Assembly (NCBI RefSeq): GCF_041146795.1
Contig: NC_135187.1
Location: 537,501 to 601,500, forward strand
Direction of reading: 5' to 3'
DNA length: 64,000 nt
Source of the DNA: Maylandia zebra
Lineage: Eukaryota > Chordata > Actinopteri > Cichliformes > Cichlidae
The first letter of the stretch is position 1, and every line of letters starts with the position of its first letter. A program made the translations under genes and the position numbers. Under the pieces are notes generated by a model that made no database searches, was not told the origin of the DNA, and saw nothing but the letters and a program-made list of their open reading frames with translations. Below, piece after piece: positions 1 to 11,468 of the stretch.

Positions 1-1
1 G

Positions 2-880
2 GCGGCGGTGGGAGGGGGAGGAGTCCCGCATCACCACCACTCCCAGCAGTCCCTCCCCCAGACGGTGGTGGACGTGTCGGCGCTGGACGAGCTGCTCAAA
101 CACATCCACGAGGTCAGCGCGTCGGGAACCGGCGGCATCAAGGTCCTGACCTCCACCTCCTCTTCCTCGCTGTTCCCCGGGTCGTCCGGCTCCACCGCAG
201 GGCACCATCACAGCCACCATCACCACCACGCACAGACGCGCACGCACCACTACAACCACGGCCATCACCATAGCAACCATCACCAGCAACAGAATGAGGC
301 CGCGTCCTACCACAGCACCTCCGCGCTGCCGAGCGACGGCCTCCCCAAACGCATCGACCCTCCTCCTCAGAACACCACCTCCTCCTCATCTTCATCCTCC
401 TCATCCTCAAACAACCCCACCTCCTCCACCTCCATCCCCTCATCCTCCTCCTCCTCGTCCTCCACTCCGCTCCAGCAGCAAGTGATTCCAGAACGACCTG
501 GAGGAGGCGGCAGCGTCTCCGTGACGCGCCACCACTCTCAGCGTCACTCCCTCATCAGGATGGGCAGCGGGAGTGGCGCCGTGCCCCGCCACCACAGCTT
601 CAACCAGCGAGGGCCGCAGCATGCTCACTTCCTCGCCAGGATGAACACTAACAACAGCAGCAACAACAGCGGTGGCCCCACCCCCGCCAACAGCAAGCAG
701 CCGTCGGTGGCCAGCGCCTGCCTCACACGGCAACACAGCTACAGCGAGGGGCCGCACGCCCAGCGGGCAGCCGTCGTCCGGAGAACGGTGTCGCTCAAAC
801 CCCAGATCCCTCCTAAACCGCTCTTCCTGCCAAACACAGCCACGTCACCGGGCGCAGAGGCGGGAAAGTACAACTACTGA
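2..880 (+). CDS. Semaphorin-6-like protein, C-terminal cytoplasmic tail (5' partial, last exon)
   Basis: The frame is open to the left edge and ends in TGA at 878-880, so this is the 3' part of a coding region. The tail is low in complexity, with His-rich tracts (about residues 65-95), long Ser runs (about 125-150) and basic Ser-containing motifs such as RQHSYSEG. It ends in VSLKPQIPPKPLF and a terminal KYNY. Class 6 semaphorins are transmembrane axon-guidance molecules with long proline-rich cytoplasmic tails that recruit SH3 and EVL-type partners. The SLKPxxPPKP...KYxY ending is what I recall of vertebrate SEMA6D-type tails. No sema, PSI or membrane segment lies in the window, so the paralogue (6D, 6D-like or 6B) cannot be fixed. 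High GC and codon-like structure contrast with the AT-rich DNA that follows. Confidence 0.7.
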   Translation, partial: AAVGGGGVPHHHHSQQSLPQTVVDVSALDELLKHIHEVSASGTGGIKVLTSTSSSSLFPGSSGSTAGHHHSHHHHHAQTRTHHYNHGHHHSNHHQQQNEAASYHSTSALPSDGLPKRIDPPPQNTTSSSSSSSSSSNNPTSSTSIPSSSSSSSSTPLQQQVIPERPGGGGSVSVTRHHSQRHSLIRMGSGSGAVPRHHSFNQRGPQHAHFLARMNTNNSSNNSGGPTPANSKQPSVASACLTRQHSYSEGPHAQRAAVVRRTVSLKPQIPPKPLFLPNTATSPGAEAGKYNY

Positions 881-3800
881 GGCTGCCGGGCACCGCGCCG
901 ACATGGCCGCTGCTGTCCTTAGACGCCTGCCGGGCTGGTGAGAGAGGATGAGAGGAGAGCGCCGATGGGCTGGAGACACAAAAGAGACCCAGAGCTTTTT
1001 GTCCCCATCGCTCCTCGTTACCACCCCTCAGCCGTGCTTGCTGCCCCGCCGCTGAGAGGACGCCGTCCGTCGCCACTCGAGCATCTCTGGCTCATTGAAA
1101 GGGGCGGGGCTCGAAACCAGCACGAACTACTAAACATTCCAAAGGCGGCTCGAGGTGGCCACAGAATTCCAGATTAATGCAGTTTTCTTCGGAGCACTTT
1201 GATGCGACATCCTGTCGTCGGGCCCGGATTTCATTCGCCAGGATCGTCAGCAAACCTGAACCCCGCAGCAGGGGCGGCTCCCGTCCCCGTGGGGGGCGCA
1301 GACTTGTGTTTTCAGCAGCACTCTGAGGACAGACCACCTCGGTCTTCTATACCATATTGGTATCTGCAGGTCGCCCAGCAGGTGTGATAACCGTCTCCAC
1401 ATCACTACAACGACCCTCTTGCATTAACGCCTGCTGAGCGTCACACCCAGACCCCCGCGGGTCGTTTCAGGCCCTGCACTCGTCTGAAGGGGGCGTGTTT
1501 TCTCTTCACCAGCTGAGCGCACACTGTGGAAACTTTAACAAAGTTTGCTCTTAAATTGGTGTTTCACCCAAATTACTGCCACGCTCATGCTCCCACTGAC
1601 CTCCCAGGGTGTCCAGCGCCCACGAGGGTGGAGCAGAGGCAGACTCGTCACCTCAGCTATGCTCTGTAACCCCGCCCGAGGCTGGTGATGCGTTCAGGTA
1701 CCTGTTAAACCTTTGAAATGTGAAAATGTGTGCAGGCATGCCCAGAGCCCAGAGTCTGGGAGAGGGGGCGTGGCCTGTTGTCTGCCGTGGCGGAGACATT
1801 TCAGTCGGACTTCAGTCTCACTCTGCACCTTCATTAAAAACTACATTTCCCAGCAGGCAGTGGGAACGTGAGGATTCTGTTGGTGGTAATTTGGGTGAAG
1901 GTCTGCTGGGAGGGTTTCCTCCCAGCTGAAGAACAGTGGATCAGCTGCTTTGTCTTTACCTCGGTGTTTGTTAGCGGCTCTGCCGGGTTCTGTTTCCGCC
2001 GCCGGGCTCAGGCAACACAGGTGAGACCGCAGAGCGGACCCTGCAGACCAGCGGGTGACGTGACGCCGGCTCTCCGTGTTGCCTCAGCGTGGATGCACCT
2101 GGATGCACTTTCAGGTCTGTTAGCATCATTGTCCACAGACGGATTCAGTTTCTGACTTGGGTGCTGAACACCTGCTTCATGTCACAAACCCTAAAGCTGC
2201 AGCTCTTTTAACTACACTGAGGCACAAACACTCAGAGCGCCACCAGTGAGCCGCACGGGCAGCGCCGCTAAACGAAGCAATAAATGTAAAAGAGATGATT
2301 CAGGACCTCTGCGCCTGCTCGTTCAGACCATAAAACACGAAGAGTTTCAGATACAAACACCAGTAATCTCGTCACATGTCCAAAAACAGCTGGCATCAAC
2401 TTTCAAATCCAGTCATTCGAGCTTTGGTGTGGCGTTGCTACTACTTTATCTCATTTATGCCCAAATAGTTTGAGGGTTTCTGGCCCGCCTGGCTGTTTAG
2501 GGACAGCGCCGGGGTACATCAGGCAGTCGTACTAACCAGCACAAGTTTGAGACGTAGGCTTGAATGCAGAACACGCGGCTGTGACGTGTAGTCGTCTGAG
2601 CGAACTGACTGTCGCGTCCTGCAGACGTGACTTCTCCCCGCGGTCCACAGCGGAGGACGAGCTCTGCACCAACACGATGCAACACGCAGCCGAGAGCGAG
2701 CCGCGGTGCGTGATGCGTTTGTTGAGGTTAAATAAAAGAGGCCAAAGCGCGATGGTTGCTGCTCACTGTACAGGGATTCATGCCACAGCGTTTGAGGCGC
2801 TTACATCATCCTCTTTCATCTCGCCTGATTCAAACAGTTTGAAATACTGTAGTCACTGCAGATTACAGCTGCTGTGGTCACTGAAGGAGGCTGCCGCAGG
2901 ACTCGGAGGCTAAATTTACTGCCAATCCCACCCTCTGCTCTCAGCAGGGGATTCTGCAGAAAAAGAAACGGCGTTTAAAAACGAGCCGAACGGGAAGGTT
3001 CGGGCGTTTGTGGCATCACTGCAGACGCACCTCTGTGAACACCGACCCGTTAGACACCGAGCGTTTCTCCAGGCACTGCTTTGGAGAGGATATCTGAGAG
3101 GTGTCATCCAGCCGTGACAGCTAACGTACACGTCAGGAAAAAGATGACGAACAAGGTTCAGTCAAACACTCAGACTGTCCTTAAACGCACCAACATGGAG
3201 AGTTTTCAGGTCTGGATTGTTAGAAATAATACAAAATAGAATAGAACTGTCCTTCCTCATGGCTCTGTGCCGACAGAGCAAACCTGTCGATACGCATTAT
3301 TATTATTATTAATAAACAATAAGCCAAATTGTGTCTGTTTCTCTCTCTGTCAGCTGAATATCTTAAACAGAGCGACGGCTGTTTGAACCACAGACACGCC
3401 TGAACGCGTCGCCTCGGAAACTAAAACAACTTTTTTGCCTTTCGCATTCGTCCAATCGGTGGAAAAGGTAAAACACTGATTAATGGAAAACAGGGAGGGC
3501 TGCGTATAAACACCAAAGTGTCACATCGAGCTTTTTGTATTTGAATTTTCCTTCAGATGAAAATGCTGCTTTAATGTTTTGCTCAGAGTTCTGGTTCTGG
3601 TTCAGTTGGTAACAAATCCATGGTCCTGCTAACGTGCCGTAGATAATTGGCTGAACGCTCCTTTAGACCTGCGGCGAGCCGCTCCAACCTTCACACAGCA
3701 CAAACACCACCTCAGAGTCTGTGAGCAGTGCTGAACTCTTCAATCTTCAAAGGTCCTTTATGAATGTTTCCACTGGGTGCTGCTAGGGGGCGCCGCAGAG

Positions 3801-4060
3801 CATAAAGACTTTGGCGTATTTTATAAAGGTTTTGTATGAGATGCACTTGTAACCTTGAAAATGATTTTGTTTATTCGTTTCGTGGTTCTCGTCCTCTGAA
3901 GTGCTGAGAGGAGCAGAGACGCTGTGGACTCACAGCGCCACCCGGTGGGCTACGCTGAAATGACAATGTAATAATGTCACACACTATTATGTTTACCTTA
4001 CTGCTATTAATTAACAATGTGGATGACGGTGTAAATAAAGGCTACTGTGGAATAGTACTG
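881..4060 (+). other. Probable long 3' UTR of the semaphorin-6-like gene
   Basis: No supportable coding region follows the stop codon for over 3 kb. AATAAA-type signals occur at 2279-2284, 2731-2736 and 4034-4039. The last lies just before clear repeat DNA and is the most natural distal polyadenylation site. Which site is used cannot be told from sequence. GC content falls gradually from the coding region to about 3.2 kb. Confidence 0.45.
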
Positions 4061-4107
4061 GCAGCAGAGTGATTCTTCTTTGTGTGGACTCTTATTCTGA
4101 AAGGATG

Positions 4108-4507
4108 GGTGATTAGATTAGATTAGATTAGATGAAACTTTATTAATCCCTCGGGTGGGATGCCCGGCATTGTTCATAATGTCCATCAGTTTCTTTAAGG
4201 TCCTCTTCTCTGCCACTGTCACCAGAGTGTCCAGCTTCATGCCGACCACAGAGCTAGCCTTCCTGATCAGTTTCTCCAGCCTGGATGAGTCCTTCTTTGC
4301 TGTGCTGCTCCCCCAGCACACCACAGCATAGAAAAGTACTCCAGCAACCACCGACTGGTAAAACATCCTCAGGAGCTTCCTGCAGATGTTAAAAGACCTC
4401 AGCCTCCTGAGGAAGTACAGTCGGCTTTGGCCTTTTTTATACCGGTGCTGCGTGTTGCATGACCAGTCCAGTTTGTTGTCCACCCACAGGAAACTGTGCT
4501 GAAACAC
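4108..4507 (-). mobile_element. LINE 3' end (jockey/Rex1/L2-like), 5'-truncated
   Basis: The reverse strand encodes the C-terminal part of a non-LTR retrotransposon reverse transcriptase. It shows the motif series DNKLDWS, KKGQSRLYFLRRLRSF, SVVAGVLFYAVVCWG and KLIRKASSVVG, typical of abundant fish jockey-like LINEs. The element ends in a short GATTA-type tandem tail at 4114-4133, the usual 3' tail of such LINEs. Only the last 130 or so codons remain, so it is a dead 5'-truncated copy. The exact clade (Rex1, L2 or CR1) is not settled. The same family supplies the fragments at 20.4-21.5 and 25.7-26.2 kb. Confidence 0.8.
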
Positions 4508-7500
4508 AGATATTATAAGTCAGAACACTTCCTGGTGGTTGATGTGCTGAATTGAGGGACACAGCAAACAGCCCAGTGAGGTTTGTGGGGACCTTAAATG
4601 CATCGTCTTCATTAGGGTTCAAAGTTCAAGAGTGGACCAAGGATTATTGGTTCCTTCATCACTGAGGAGGATGTCCTGCTGTAAATATATAGGTACTTAA
4701 CTCTTTGGTTCACTGTCCACACACAGACTGTTGCATTGGTGTGTTTTGTTTACAGAGCAGTAACCACAGGCGTTATTACAGGCCCTGTTCCTGAGTGCAC
4801 AACCTGGCCAAGGCTTTTTCTTGCAGCGCTCCCTGGAACAGAGCACAGCAGGACCTGAACTGTTTAATGTTTTATTCTCAGTCAGTTGGGTTGATGAACT
4901 GTGATGACTACAGTAAGCTTTGCATGGATATTTAAAGCAGGTCAGTGTTCTGGTTCTGAGGTCTTTTATCCTCTCAGTGTTTCAGTCTCCAGTCTGAGAT
5001 ATCTTTGGTCCTGCCGAGGATAAAGATGTCCTTGACAAAGTTCCTAAAACTGGGGAAAAGGAAGTGTTCTCCAGCAGCAGATGGTTTAAGTGAGCGGTGT
5101 GTTTGATATTCTGCGGTGTCGTCTGGTTCATTTCAATTCTGCCAAATTAATTAAAAGCATATGAATGAGTTTCTCACAGCTCTGGAGACAAACATCATCT
5201 GACTGTATGAAGGACTTCCTGCTTTCAGTTTTGGGTGTTTTACGTGTCCCGAATGCAGCTTCAGTGATCCTCGATGCGATGACCCTGAGACGGCGTGAGG
5301 ACTCAAACCAGCTGTCAGGTGGTTTGTTGTAGCTGTTTGCAGAGGTGCTTGGAGGAGTAATGGCACTGTGACGATGTCCTGGATCACTGCTGATCACCTA
5401 CTGCTGCGGTCAGTCGAACAGCACCATCAGCTGTGAAATTCAAACGGTGCACGGCGCGCTGTTCGATGACCACAATAAAATAACCGTTAAATAAAACGAA
5501 GGACATAAACGCTGACAAGCTGAAAGTCTGAACCCCGTCTGAGGATCCGAACAGGAAAACCATCCTGCACACCTCTGATGACTTCGCTTTATCCTTCCAG
5601 TAAGAGCCCGCCTCCAGGTCCAGGCGTCGTGGAGGTGCTGTGCTGCCATCTGCTGGTGTAAAGGTAGCAGGTCTTCTTACCTTGGGTTTCGTGAGGTAAT
5701 ATTAAAGAGAGGAAGGCTTTGATAAATGTAAAGACAGTGAAAGAAAAGCAGATTTTAAAGGCAGTGGACTCAGCAGCTCTCAGCACAGTCAGCTCAAATC
5801 ATTCAGCACTTTTCTTTTTTCACTGTCGAATCGTGGGATTACCTGGATGATGATGAGGATGATGAACTGCAGTTTCCTGCCTTCATTTTTGCTGGTTTGA
5901 ATCAAAGGAGCAAACCTGAGCTACAGTAAAACTTCAGACCACCTCTTTAAAGTCTCTTTGTGCTGGTTTAAGACAAAGGTCCGGCGTGTCCTCATCAGGA
6001 CGCGATCTGTGCTGGGGTGTGGCGCTGGAGCCTCAGGTTTATATTTTTAAATGTTGGCTCTCACGTCATTTTACAGAGTAACGTGAAAGTAACATAACGA
6101 GTAGTATGACTGATGTCTGTACCTAATAAGTAACGTGCTGCATTCGTTTTAATAAAGTGTTCTGTGTAATATTGTAATTGATGTATCGTACTGAATGTAA
6201 TCAACCAACACTGATCACAACAAAGAGACCTCGATAAGGAATCGAACTGAATCCTATCCGTGCTCACAGCGATGTTTCCGATCCAGAATCTGATCGGGTG
6301 TTCCTGCAGAGCATCAAACGTGCGTGTTCCCGTGGGTCAGGTCACGAACACGTTCAGATGTCAGCGCTGCCATGATGACGGCTGTGAGAGCTCCTAGGAT
6401 TTCCTCTTCCTTCAGCTGCTGACTTCAGGCCTCTCTGTGCATGCGAGCCACTTTAACCTGCTTTTATTTTGAAATTATCAATTAAGTATTCATCCCTCCC
6501 TGCCCCTTTTTACCTGGCCTCTCCTCCCCCGGAGAGTCACGTGGTTACAGGTGTATACATATATACACCTGTAACTCAAACTTTCATCACATTCATTTCC
6601 TCTGCTCTGATTTCACGTCTCAGGCTGTGGGACAGGAAGCGTTCATGTTTCCATGGATCCAGCTGTCTCCTTAGAAACAAACAGCAGCACTGAGCGCGCT
6701 CAGGGCCTGCAGCAGAGAGCCCGGTTCATCAGATAACCTCCGTGGCATGGCTGTTATCTCTGACTGGGCTTGTAGGATTCACTGATCCAGCTAACGCAGA
6801 GCAAGCCTGGATATGTTGAACCTCCTCTGTAGCCACGCCTCCTGAGATAAAGTGGCGTTGTTACGATGTGGAAATCATGTAGATTTATTGTCTCACTCGA
6901 AATGATTTCTCACCAAATCCTTCTTTTTCTCATTTTAACCTTATTTGAAATGAAATTCATTGAGAAATCTGCTGTAATTAAAGGAAACTTGAGTTCATAT
7001 CACGATGTAACCCTGAATTCCCTGATCTTTCTTTCCTCGTAGGCAGCGAACCCAAAGCAGACCTTCATGCTTTGTAACTCTGATGAGACCATAACCCATG
7101 TCTTACTCAGGATGACCACGTGGCCATGTATGCATGATGTTTCCATCCAGGCCCCGCCTCAGCAGGTCACCTCTGGGACTCCAGCACTCCGACAGCAGGC
7201 GCACACCAACCTGCTGACCAAATCCTTGCCTCCTTGTTGAAGAATGATTGTGGGAATTTAAACTGTGCTAAATTACTTGTTGACCTATAATCTGTCAGAA
7301 AAAGATCAACCATATCGCTCGTGAAGATTTTCTTTTCAGCCAGAAAGAGCATTCGTATCACGAAGTAGATGCTATGGTTTCCAGGAGAGATCAGGCCAAG
7401 AGGGCAGTTGTCACAAATACAAGATCACAGCTCTTTACACTGGGCTCAATGATGCACAGTCAAAAACAGCTTCTTTCTAGTATATGTAACCCCTTCATAC

Positions 7501-7823
7501 ATCTTCTTATCAAGATAAAAACTTGTCGTCCACCGCCGTCAGTCCGGTTCATGAACAGCTGCAGATGTTCGATCTCTGCCGGTGGGCAGCTCTCAGAGCT
7601 CAGGTGGAGCTTTTACACCCAGAAACACAAATGTCGTTCTGACTCTCCTGCTTTGTCTCAGCAGACACCAAACACTGACTGCCTGGTTTTCCTGAAAAGC
7701 AAGTCTACGTACATCTGTTTGACCAACGCTGTTTATAGGGCTTCGAAGCGTGATGTCACGGGAGGGGGCGTGACCGCCGAGGTGCCATTTTAGCAGGCCA
7801 AACAAAGGAGCAAAGCATCAGCA
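4508..7823. other. No gene recognised
   Basis: All open frames here are short, overlap on both strands and show no recognisable domain. The only distinct structure I found is a small perfect hairpin at 6544-6575. Part of this interval could be further UTR or intergenic DNA. Confidence 0.5.
6544..6575. repeat. Perfect 14-bp inverted repeat, 4-nt loop
   Basis: GTTACAGGTGTATA at 6544-6557 is matched by its exact reverse complement at 6562-6575, with CATA between. The centre is a TATA/CATA alternating tract. No flanking gene or element explains it. Confidence 0.8.
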
Positions 7824-8330
7824 ATGGTTCGTCCTTGCTGTGTTGGTCGTTAGATCGCACGATCGGGAAGGGAATAAGCTGGAAAATGGGCTCTGTTTTT
7901 ATTCTTTCCCCACCTGGAAGCAACGTGAGGTCGCTCGTGTATCAGATGTTACCAAACGAAGGCGTTTGGTAACATCTGATACATCTGATACATCTGATAA
8001 CATCTAGCCTGGATAGCAGCTGTGAGACGAGCTGATATCCAGTTCTCTACCATCCACAGATATCTGTTGGTGCTCCAGACGTTTTCATTCAGTTAAGTTC
8101 TAAATAAGTTCATATCACTCTTTATAGCATATTAGTTGCTAATTGTTTTTCATTATTGCAGCAAACCAGCCTATGAAATGGATGAAACAAATCCTGACTG
8201 GGTTCCAACGCTACACATGGGGCACTACGAAATCCCTGCTTCAAACCACATGCTACACACCACCATGCCAATCAGATTAGTTCTTCCATGTGAAGGTGAA
8301 GAGGTGACCCTTCTGGATAAGATGGTGAAG
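7824..8330 (+). pseudogene. THAP-domain gene remnant, exons 1 and 2
   Basis: Translated in shifting frames, 7824-8090 gives the THAP zinc-finger pattern. It starts MVRPCC, then RSHDREGNKLENGLCFYSFP, TWKQREVARVSDVTKRR, LAWIAAVRRADIQ and HRYLLV. THAP domains are C2CH zinc-dependent DNA-binding modules; the FYxFP and AWIAAV blocks are diagnostic. The copy is broken: a frame change follows the first cysteines, about 40 nt of foreign inverted and tandem sequence lies between KRR and LAW, and there is another shift near the expected CSRHF. A second exon starts after an AG acceptor at 8160-8161 and reads KPAYEMDETNPDWVPTLHMGH. I recall this as the follow-on exon in fish THAP proteins. It is most likely a dead host gene or a dead copy of a THAP-bearing transposon gene. 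Confidence 0.7.
7939..7982. repeat. Perfect 20-bp fold-back repeat inside the THAP exon
   Basis: GTATCAGATGTTACCAAACG (7939-7958) is followed by AAGG and then its exact reverse complement (7963-7982). Tandem ATCTGATAC copies continue to about 8005. The left arm is genuine THAP coding sequence (VSDVTKR), so the right arm is a secondary inverted copy of it. Confidence 0.9.
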
Positions 8331-8819
8331 GTTTGCTGCATTTTGGTGAACATGTGCCCCAGTGTGGTAGTAAAACCAGGGAAAATGCTCTTGTTAAATA
8401 CTCTTAAAAGTCTTGTGCTGTTTATGTAGTGATACATTTTCAAAAGAGACAGACAGTAAATTACAGAATGCTAGTAGTGGGTGATATTATATATGCTGTC
8501 ATGATTTTATGTGAACATTTTGTCATTTGTAAACAATACATGACATTGATTCTACATTGTAACTGATGTTCTACAAAGTGGTTTTAATTAAAATAGGCAA
8601 ACATTTATTTCTTTATTCAACTTTTGAACTGTGGTACTTAGTAAGTACATATTCAGTAAATGCAAATTATTTACATGCCCCCCTAAATTAAAACATTATG
8701 GGTTATTCAGAACAGAACTATGCTTGGAGAAATATTTTCCCATCAGTTGATCCAACTCCTCCACAGTAGCAGGTGGAATCTTTTCTTTTCCCTGTCACTA
8801 CAGATGGTCTGTTTATGTT
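8331..8819. other. AT-rich interval without a recognised gene
   Basis: This separates the forward THAP exons from the reverse SWIM exon. I see no coding signal or repeat family that I can name. Confidence 0.5.
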
Positions 8820-9116
8820 TTAATCGAGAGCCTTTTTTTGGGCAGCTGAAGAGGAGAAGTCCATCTTATGGCCAACCTCTGGCTGTATCTTGGTCATATT
8901 ACCAGGCAAAACCCAGTATGCAGGTTCATCTGTAACAGTCCTTGTGCCACAGATCAACACTGTTGCTTCTACATTAAACAGAAGAGCAGCGACATGGCTG
9001 CAGGTCTCTGTGACTCCGGCCTTACAGGTGCAGCGGGCGGCTTCAACCTTCCCTGTGATGCTCACAGTGACCCATGGCTGCAATGCTGGTTCATTCAGTC
9101 TTTGAGAGTGCAGGAC
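8820..9116 (-). CDS. SWIM zinc-finger domain exon
   Basis: The reverse strand reads VLHSQRLNEPALQPWVTVS, then ARCTCKAGVTETCSHVAALL and FNVEATVLICG. The CxCx7CxH arrangement is the SWIM zinc-binding signature, and the wording CTCKAG...CSHVAALLF is typical of fish SWIM proteins that often also carry a YqaJ-type nuclease domain. A good splice acceptor (pyrimidine tract then CAG on the minus strand) sits at 9117-9118, so this looks like an internal or terminal exon, about 99 codons, ending at a stop at 8820-8822. No YqaJ domain or upstream exon was recognised nearby, so the gene may be a fragment. It lies on the strand opposite the THAP exons. Function in fish is unknown to me; SWIM domains bind DNA or proteins. 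Confidence 0.65.
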   Translation of the reverse strand, partial: VLHSQRLNEPALQPWVTVSITGKVEAARCTCKAGVTETCSHVAALLFNVEATVLICGTRTVTDEPAYWVLPGNMTKIQPEVGHKMDFSSSAAQKKALD

Positions 9117-9203
9117 CTGAAACACACACAGACAAAGTTCATTTAAAGACAAGAACTATGAGCCAAGGCCGACACAAATGTGTTTATCTACTTTCAAATC
9201 CAT

Positions 9204-9577
9204 CCATCCATTCGCTTCTGCTTATCCTTTTCAGGGTCGCGGGGGGCGCTGGAGCCTATCCCAGCTGTCATAGGGCGAGAGGCGGGGTACACCCTGGACA
9301 GGTCGCCAGTCCGTCGCAGGGCCAACACACAGGGACAAACAACCATTCGCACTCACATTCATTCGCACATTCACACCTAGTGGCAATTTGGATTAACCAA
9401 TTAACCTATCCCCTCAAGCTGCATGTCTTTGGACGGTGGGAGGAAGCCGGAGTACCCGGAGGGAACCCACGCAAACACGGGGAGAACATGCAAACTCCAC
9501 ACAGAAAGACCTGATGGTGGAATTGAACTCAGGACCTTCTTGCTGTGCGGCAACAGTGCTAACCACCGTGCTGCCGT
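9204..9577 (-). mobile_element. RTE/SINE-like retroposon with (CATC)n end and 14-bp target duplication
   Basis: The repeat begins with CCATCCATCCATT and runs through the very common fish block around GGAGCCTATCCCAGCTGTCA and GGACAGGTCGCCAGTC to GCTAACCACCGTGCTGCC. The (CATC)n edge is the reverse complement of a (GATG)n 3' tail, as in Rex3/Expander-type RTE elements and related SINEs, so transcription would be leftward. ACTTTCAAATCCAT is repeated at 9190-9203 and 9578-9591 and is the target-site duplication. Shorter relatives occur at 42.6, 46.0 and 63.0 kb. Confidence 0.75.
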
Positions 9578-9591
9578 ACTTTCAAATCCAT

Positions 9592-11368
9592 TTATCATAA
9601 ATGTAACAAAGTGTTTACATGTGATTTTTTTATCTTTTTATGTGTCCATCTATACAACGCTGCATGTTGTATTCTAAATCTGCCTGTTTGTTTTTTTTAA
9701 TCTGCCAGCAAAAAATGAACCTAAAGTATGTAATGCAAGGATGTCATCGCTTTCAAGAGGGAGAAAGCATAAAGTTCGACTTTTATGAATCACTTAATAT
9801 GATAAGGAGATTCTGCAGGTCATTAATCGATGTATAAAACCAAAATAGAATATATTTTTACTTACACAGGACACAAACACGGAAGCAAGATGTATAATTA
9901 GGATTATTTATAACAAATATGAATTAATTAGTGCAATTTCTTTAACCATAGAGAATGACTAAATCCTTCAGGACAATGTCACATAAATGCACTGAACTCA
10001 CTATGTTTTCTCTCTAACAGCCTCCACATGTTCTGACTGTAGTTTCCCCTCATGAATGAATTTATGCTGCACTAATCTGAATGTTCGGGGGGAATCAAAC
10101 GCATTTTACTCGCAGTACTCGAGCTGACTTTGTTTGAATGACGGCGAATTCACAACATGGAGGCTTAAAAAAAGCCAAATCTTGTACCGATCCTTGGTGG
10201 ATGTGCGCCTCCAGACATTTATAATTGCCAAATTTGTTCAACGTGTATGCGCTGACTCCACAGACAACGTACGAGAAGATATCAGTCTAAGTCAATAGCA
10301 CTTGGTCTTCAGGGTTTCTACTCCACGGCCGTTATTTCACACGGGTCCACATTTCCAGTGCACGCTATTTTTTGCAAGTACCGTCTCTTTGCATCCGGAC
10401 GCAACCTGTCTCTATAACATCCTTTTTCTTTTGAGCTGCTTGTAAGTGTGGTTGGTCACAATCTTCCTTCTAACACAGTGTGTTTGTTTGGATTCGTAGC
10501 CTGCTAAAAAGGTGCTGCGCTCCCACAATCCACTGCGGTGTGACATCAACTCCAAAGCCCTATTCTGAAACAGCAGTTCACCTGGGCAAACTGCCACCGC
10601 TGCTCTACCTCTACAAAGTGTAGATGAGTTAAAGTAAGGTTCAGGTCCAGATGAATGAAGATGGTGGGTTAAAAAAACAAATGGTGATATTTAAAATGGG
10701 GAATTCGATTAAGGAGAAAGAATTAACTCATGTTCAGCGTGTTTCAGTCTGGATGTGTGCTCTGAGTCTCCTGTGAACTCTAACAGTGGGAAGTGAAAAC
10801 AGGCTGTGGGCCTGTGGGGCTTCATGTTCATGAAGTTGAAAGTTTCCACCTGATTAAACACAGCAGTGACAAGACAAAGACGCAGCTGTGAGCAGTTTCC
10901 ATCCACTCATTGTGGCCATGAAGTCAACTAAACAGGAAAAAGAAATGTTGCTGGCGGCTCTGTAGAGATACATCTTTAATGCTTCCAACTAATGAGAGCT
11001 CATAATTAAAGCAAATGAAAGGTGATGTTTGAACTGTTGCTGGTCTCACCACTGAGTGTCAGTAAAGCACAGCAGCCTGACCTCAGCTTGGTACAGTAGG
11101 ATTTTATTTTACTTTATGAACTTATTCCGTTTCTGTCAGGATAACTCCTGGTTACTTAAATAACATTTCTAAAACAGATTTCCCTCAGATGGGTTGACTT
11201 GAAGTATTAAAACAAACTTTACATCCATTCGATTAAATACATTTGATTTGTAGACGATCCTGAGAAGACTGTGGACTTTATATAAACGAGCGTGCAGCGA
11301 GTAGAGCCACGAGTGAGAAGGAAAGGTGGTGATGTGCTGAGGACGGCTCCAGCTGACTGACTCTGTGT
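9592..11368. other. No gene recognised; upstream flank of V1
   Basis: I found no domain-bearing frame or classifiable repeat. The last 100 bases resemble the upstream flank of the other V segments, starting at GCGAGTAGAGCCACGAGTGA near 11297. Confidence 0.5.
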
Positions 11369-11376
11369 GTTTGCAT
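11369..11376 (+). promoter_or_regulatory. Octamer-like element of the V1 promoter
   Basis: GTTTGCAT matches 7 of 8 positions of the Ig promoter octamer ATTTGCAT. It lies 93 bp upstream of the leader ATG, with CTTAAGA about 30 bp further on as a possible TATA-like box. The same block precedes V2, V3 and V4. Confidence 0.65.
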
Positions 11377-11468
11377 ACGTGTCCTGCCTCTGCTCACAGC
11401 CCTTAAGAGGCCAGTGTTGATCAGTGTCTGTCCAGGCCTTTCAGAGACACTGACACGCCGGCAGCACA

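Noticed and set aside
138-757. Long reverse-strand and second-frame ORFs over the semaphorin tail
   Set aside because: Shadows caused by GC-rich His, Ser and Gln repeats; no conserved motif.
4114-4133. Short regular repeats as a CRISPR array or functional satellite
   Set aside because: GATTA units are a LINE 3' tail; there are no spacers and the DNA is vertebrate.
11030-11100. Reverse-strand string resembling the end of a V exon
   Set aside because: No YxC context in frame, no RSS, and no exon upstream.
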